Part shown: positions 5,739 to 6,066 of the stretch, one piece after another | Layout: the number at the start of each line of letters is the position of its first letter | How positions within the stretch are numbered: position 1 is the first letter of the stretch | DNA from: Bacillota bacterium | GTDB taxonomy: Bacteria > Bacillota > Clostridia > Oscillospirales > Oscillospiraceae | DNA: 6,066 nt | Direction of reading: 5' to 3' | Assembly (NCBI GenBank): GCA_023395775.1 | Contig: JAEWYA010000063.1 | Coordinates: 1-6,066 of the forward strand | Program-made: the position numbers and the translations under genes | The notes under the pieces: generated by a model | What the model was told of the DNA's origin: nothing | Databases searched by the model: none | What the model saw: only the letters and a program-made list of their open reading frames with translations

Positions 5739-5977
5739 ACGACAACATCCACATCCTGAACCATCCCCTGCTCCAGCACAAGCTGACCATCCTGCGCAAT
5801 AAGGACACCAGCACGAAGGACTTTCGGGAGCTGGTCTGCGAAATCGCCATGCTGATGACCTACGAGGCCACCCGCGACCTTCCGCTGGAGGATGTAGAGG
5901 TAGAGACCCCCGTTGCCCCCGGCACCTTCAAGACCATCGCCGGAAAAAAGCTGGCCATCGTCCCCATCCTGCGGGCG
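5735..5977 (+). pseudogene. upp: Uracil phosphoribosyltransferase, truncated by a junction
   Basis: Upp makes UMP from uracil and PRPP in pyrimidine salvage. The ATG at 5735 overlaps the tsaB stop (ATGA) and has AAGGAG at 5721-5726, eight bases upstream. The first 81 residues follow the family closely: LNHPLLQHKLTILRNKDTST, then FRELVCEIAMLMTYEATRDL and KKLAIVPILRA (residues 71-81). The next residues should be Gly-Leu-Gly-Met, but the frame continues as NLEIDLVIIISII in AT-rich DNA with no stop before the window ends. The PRPP-binding loop (D..LATGG) and the uracil-binding C-terminus are absent, so about 60% of the usual ~209 residues is missing and this copy as drawn cannot be active. It may be a real disruption or an assembly artefact; the 5' part itself shows no decay. 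Confidence 0.88.
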
Positions 5978-6066
5978 AACCTCGAAATAGATTTAGTTAT
6001 TATCATATCTATTATTTCTGCCTTGCAGTCCTCAATCATATTATTGAACTGTTCGCGCTTTTTGGT
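5971..6066 (-). mobile_element. Fragment of a large serine recombinase (resolvase domain), both ends cut
   Basis: Reading leftward from the right edge, the minus strand encodes KKREQFNNMIEDCKAEIIDM followed by IITKSISRFAR, in one open frame. This is the characteristic middle of the N-terminal resolvase domain of large serine recombinases (family form: R..F..M..DC..G.ID.I.TKSISRFARN). The two Arg residues in SRFAR correspond to catalytic Arg68 and Arg71 of gamma-delta resolvase. The catalytic Ser would lie beyond the right edge. After SISRFAR the homology ends exactly where upp sequence begins, and the frame runs on into the antisense of upp. Such recombinases mobilise integrative elements, phages and transposons in Firmicutes. 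The fragment is about 33% GC against clearly GC-rich neighbours, which indicates foreign DNA. Whether it is a genuine truncated gene or a misjoined contig cannot be told from here. Confidence 0.75.

Noticed and set aside
5978..6066. Attachment site (attL/attR) of an integrated element inside upp
   Set aside because: Integration would leave the recombinase gene whole near the junction, but here the recombinase is itself cut at the same point; no direct repeat can be tested within the window.
1..6066. CRISPR arrays, tRNA or rRNA genes, toxin-antitoxin or phage-defence cassettes
   Set aside because: No regularly spaced direct repeats, no cloverleaf or rRNA signature, and no defence-type domains were found on either strand.

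Overview
The window looks like chromosomal DNA from a fairly GC-rich member of the Firmicutes. A gut clostridium of the Oscillospirales type is my best guess, inferred from gene style, the TTG starts and the strong Shine-Dalgarno sites. It carries mostly housekeeping genes in short transcription units, plus one gene remnant and one abrupt junction at the right edge.

Layout from left to right: (1) The N-terminal part of an ABC-F ATPase of the Uup/YfmR type runs leftward off the window edge. (2) A divergent promoter pair separates it from a rightward RluA-family pseudouridine synthase, which ends in a clear rho-independent terminator. (3) Convergent to that gene is a leftward, TTG-started lipoprotein of the ZnuA/TroA metal-binding family. 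A Fur-family-like operator overlaps its probable -10 box, and no permease or ATPase gene lies beside it. (4) Behind it lies a decayed mgtC/sapB-family remnant on the + strand, with a nonsense codon, an internal loss and a frame change. (5) A leftward rodA-type SEDS glycosyltransferase ends at its own hairpin terminator. (6) A second divergent promoter pair, with both -35 boxes inside an inverted repeat, drives rodA leftward and tsaE-tsaB-upp rightward. The last three genes overlap by 4 bases at each join.

At about 5971-5977, upp stops matching its family after the PILRA motif. The remaining ~89 bases are AT-rich (about 33% GC). On the minus strand they encode a piece of a large serine recombinase, which is itself cut right after its SISRFAR motif. 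Both genes are broken at the same 7-base stretch, so this is either a real rearrangement linked to a mobile element or a chimeric assembly join.

Functionally, TsaE and TsaB belong to the tRNA t6A37 pathway, the pseudouridine synthase modifies RNA, the ABC-F protein acts on ribosomes, RodA builds peptidoglycan, Upp salvages uracil, and the lipoprotein captures a divalent metal. I see no convincing undescribed multi-gene system here. The items most worth a second look are the upp/recombinase junction, the mgtC remnant beside a lone metal-binding lipoprotein, and the two symmetric divergent promoters.
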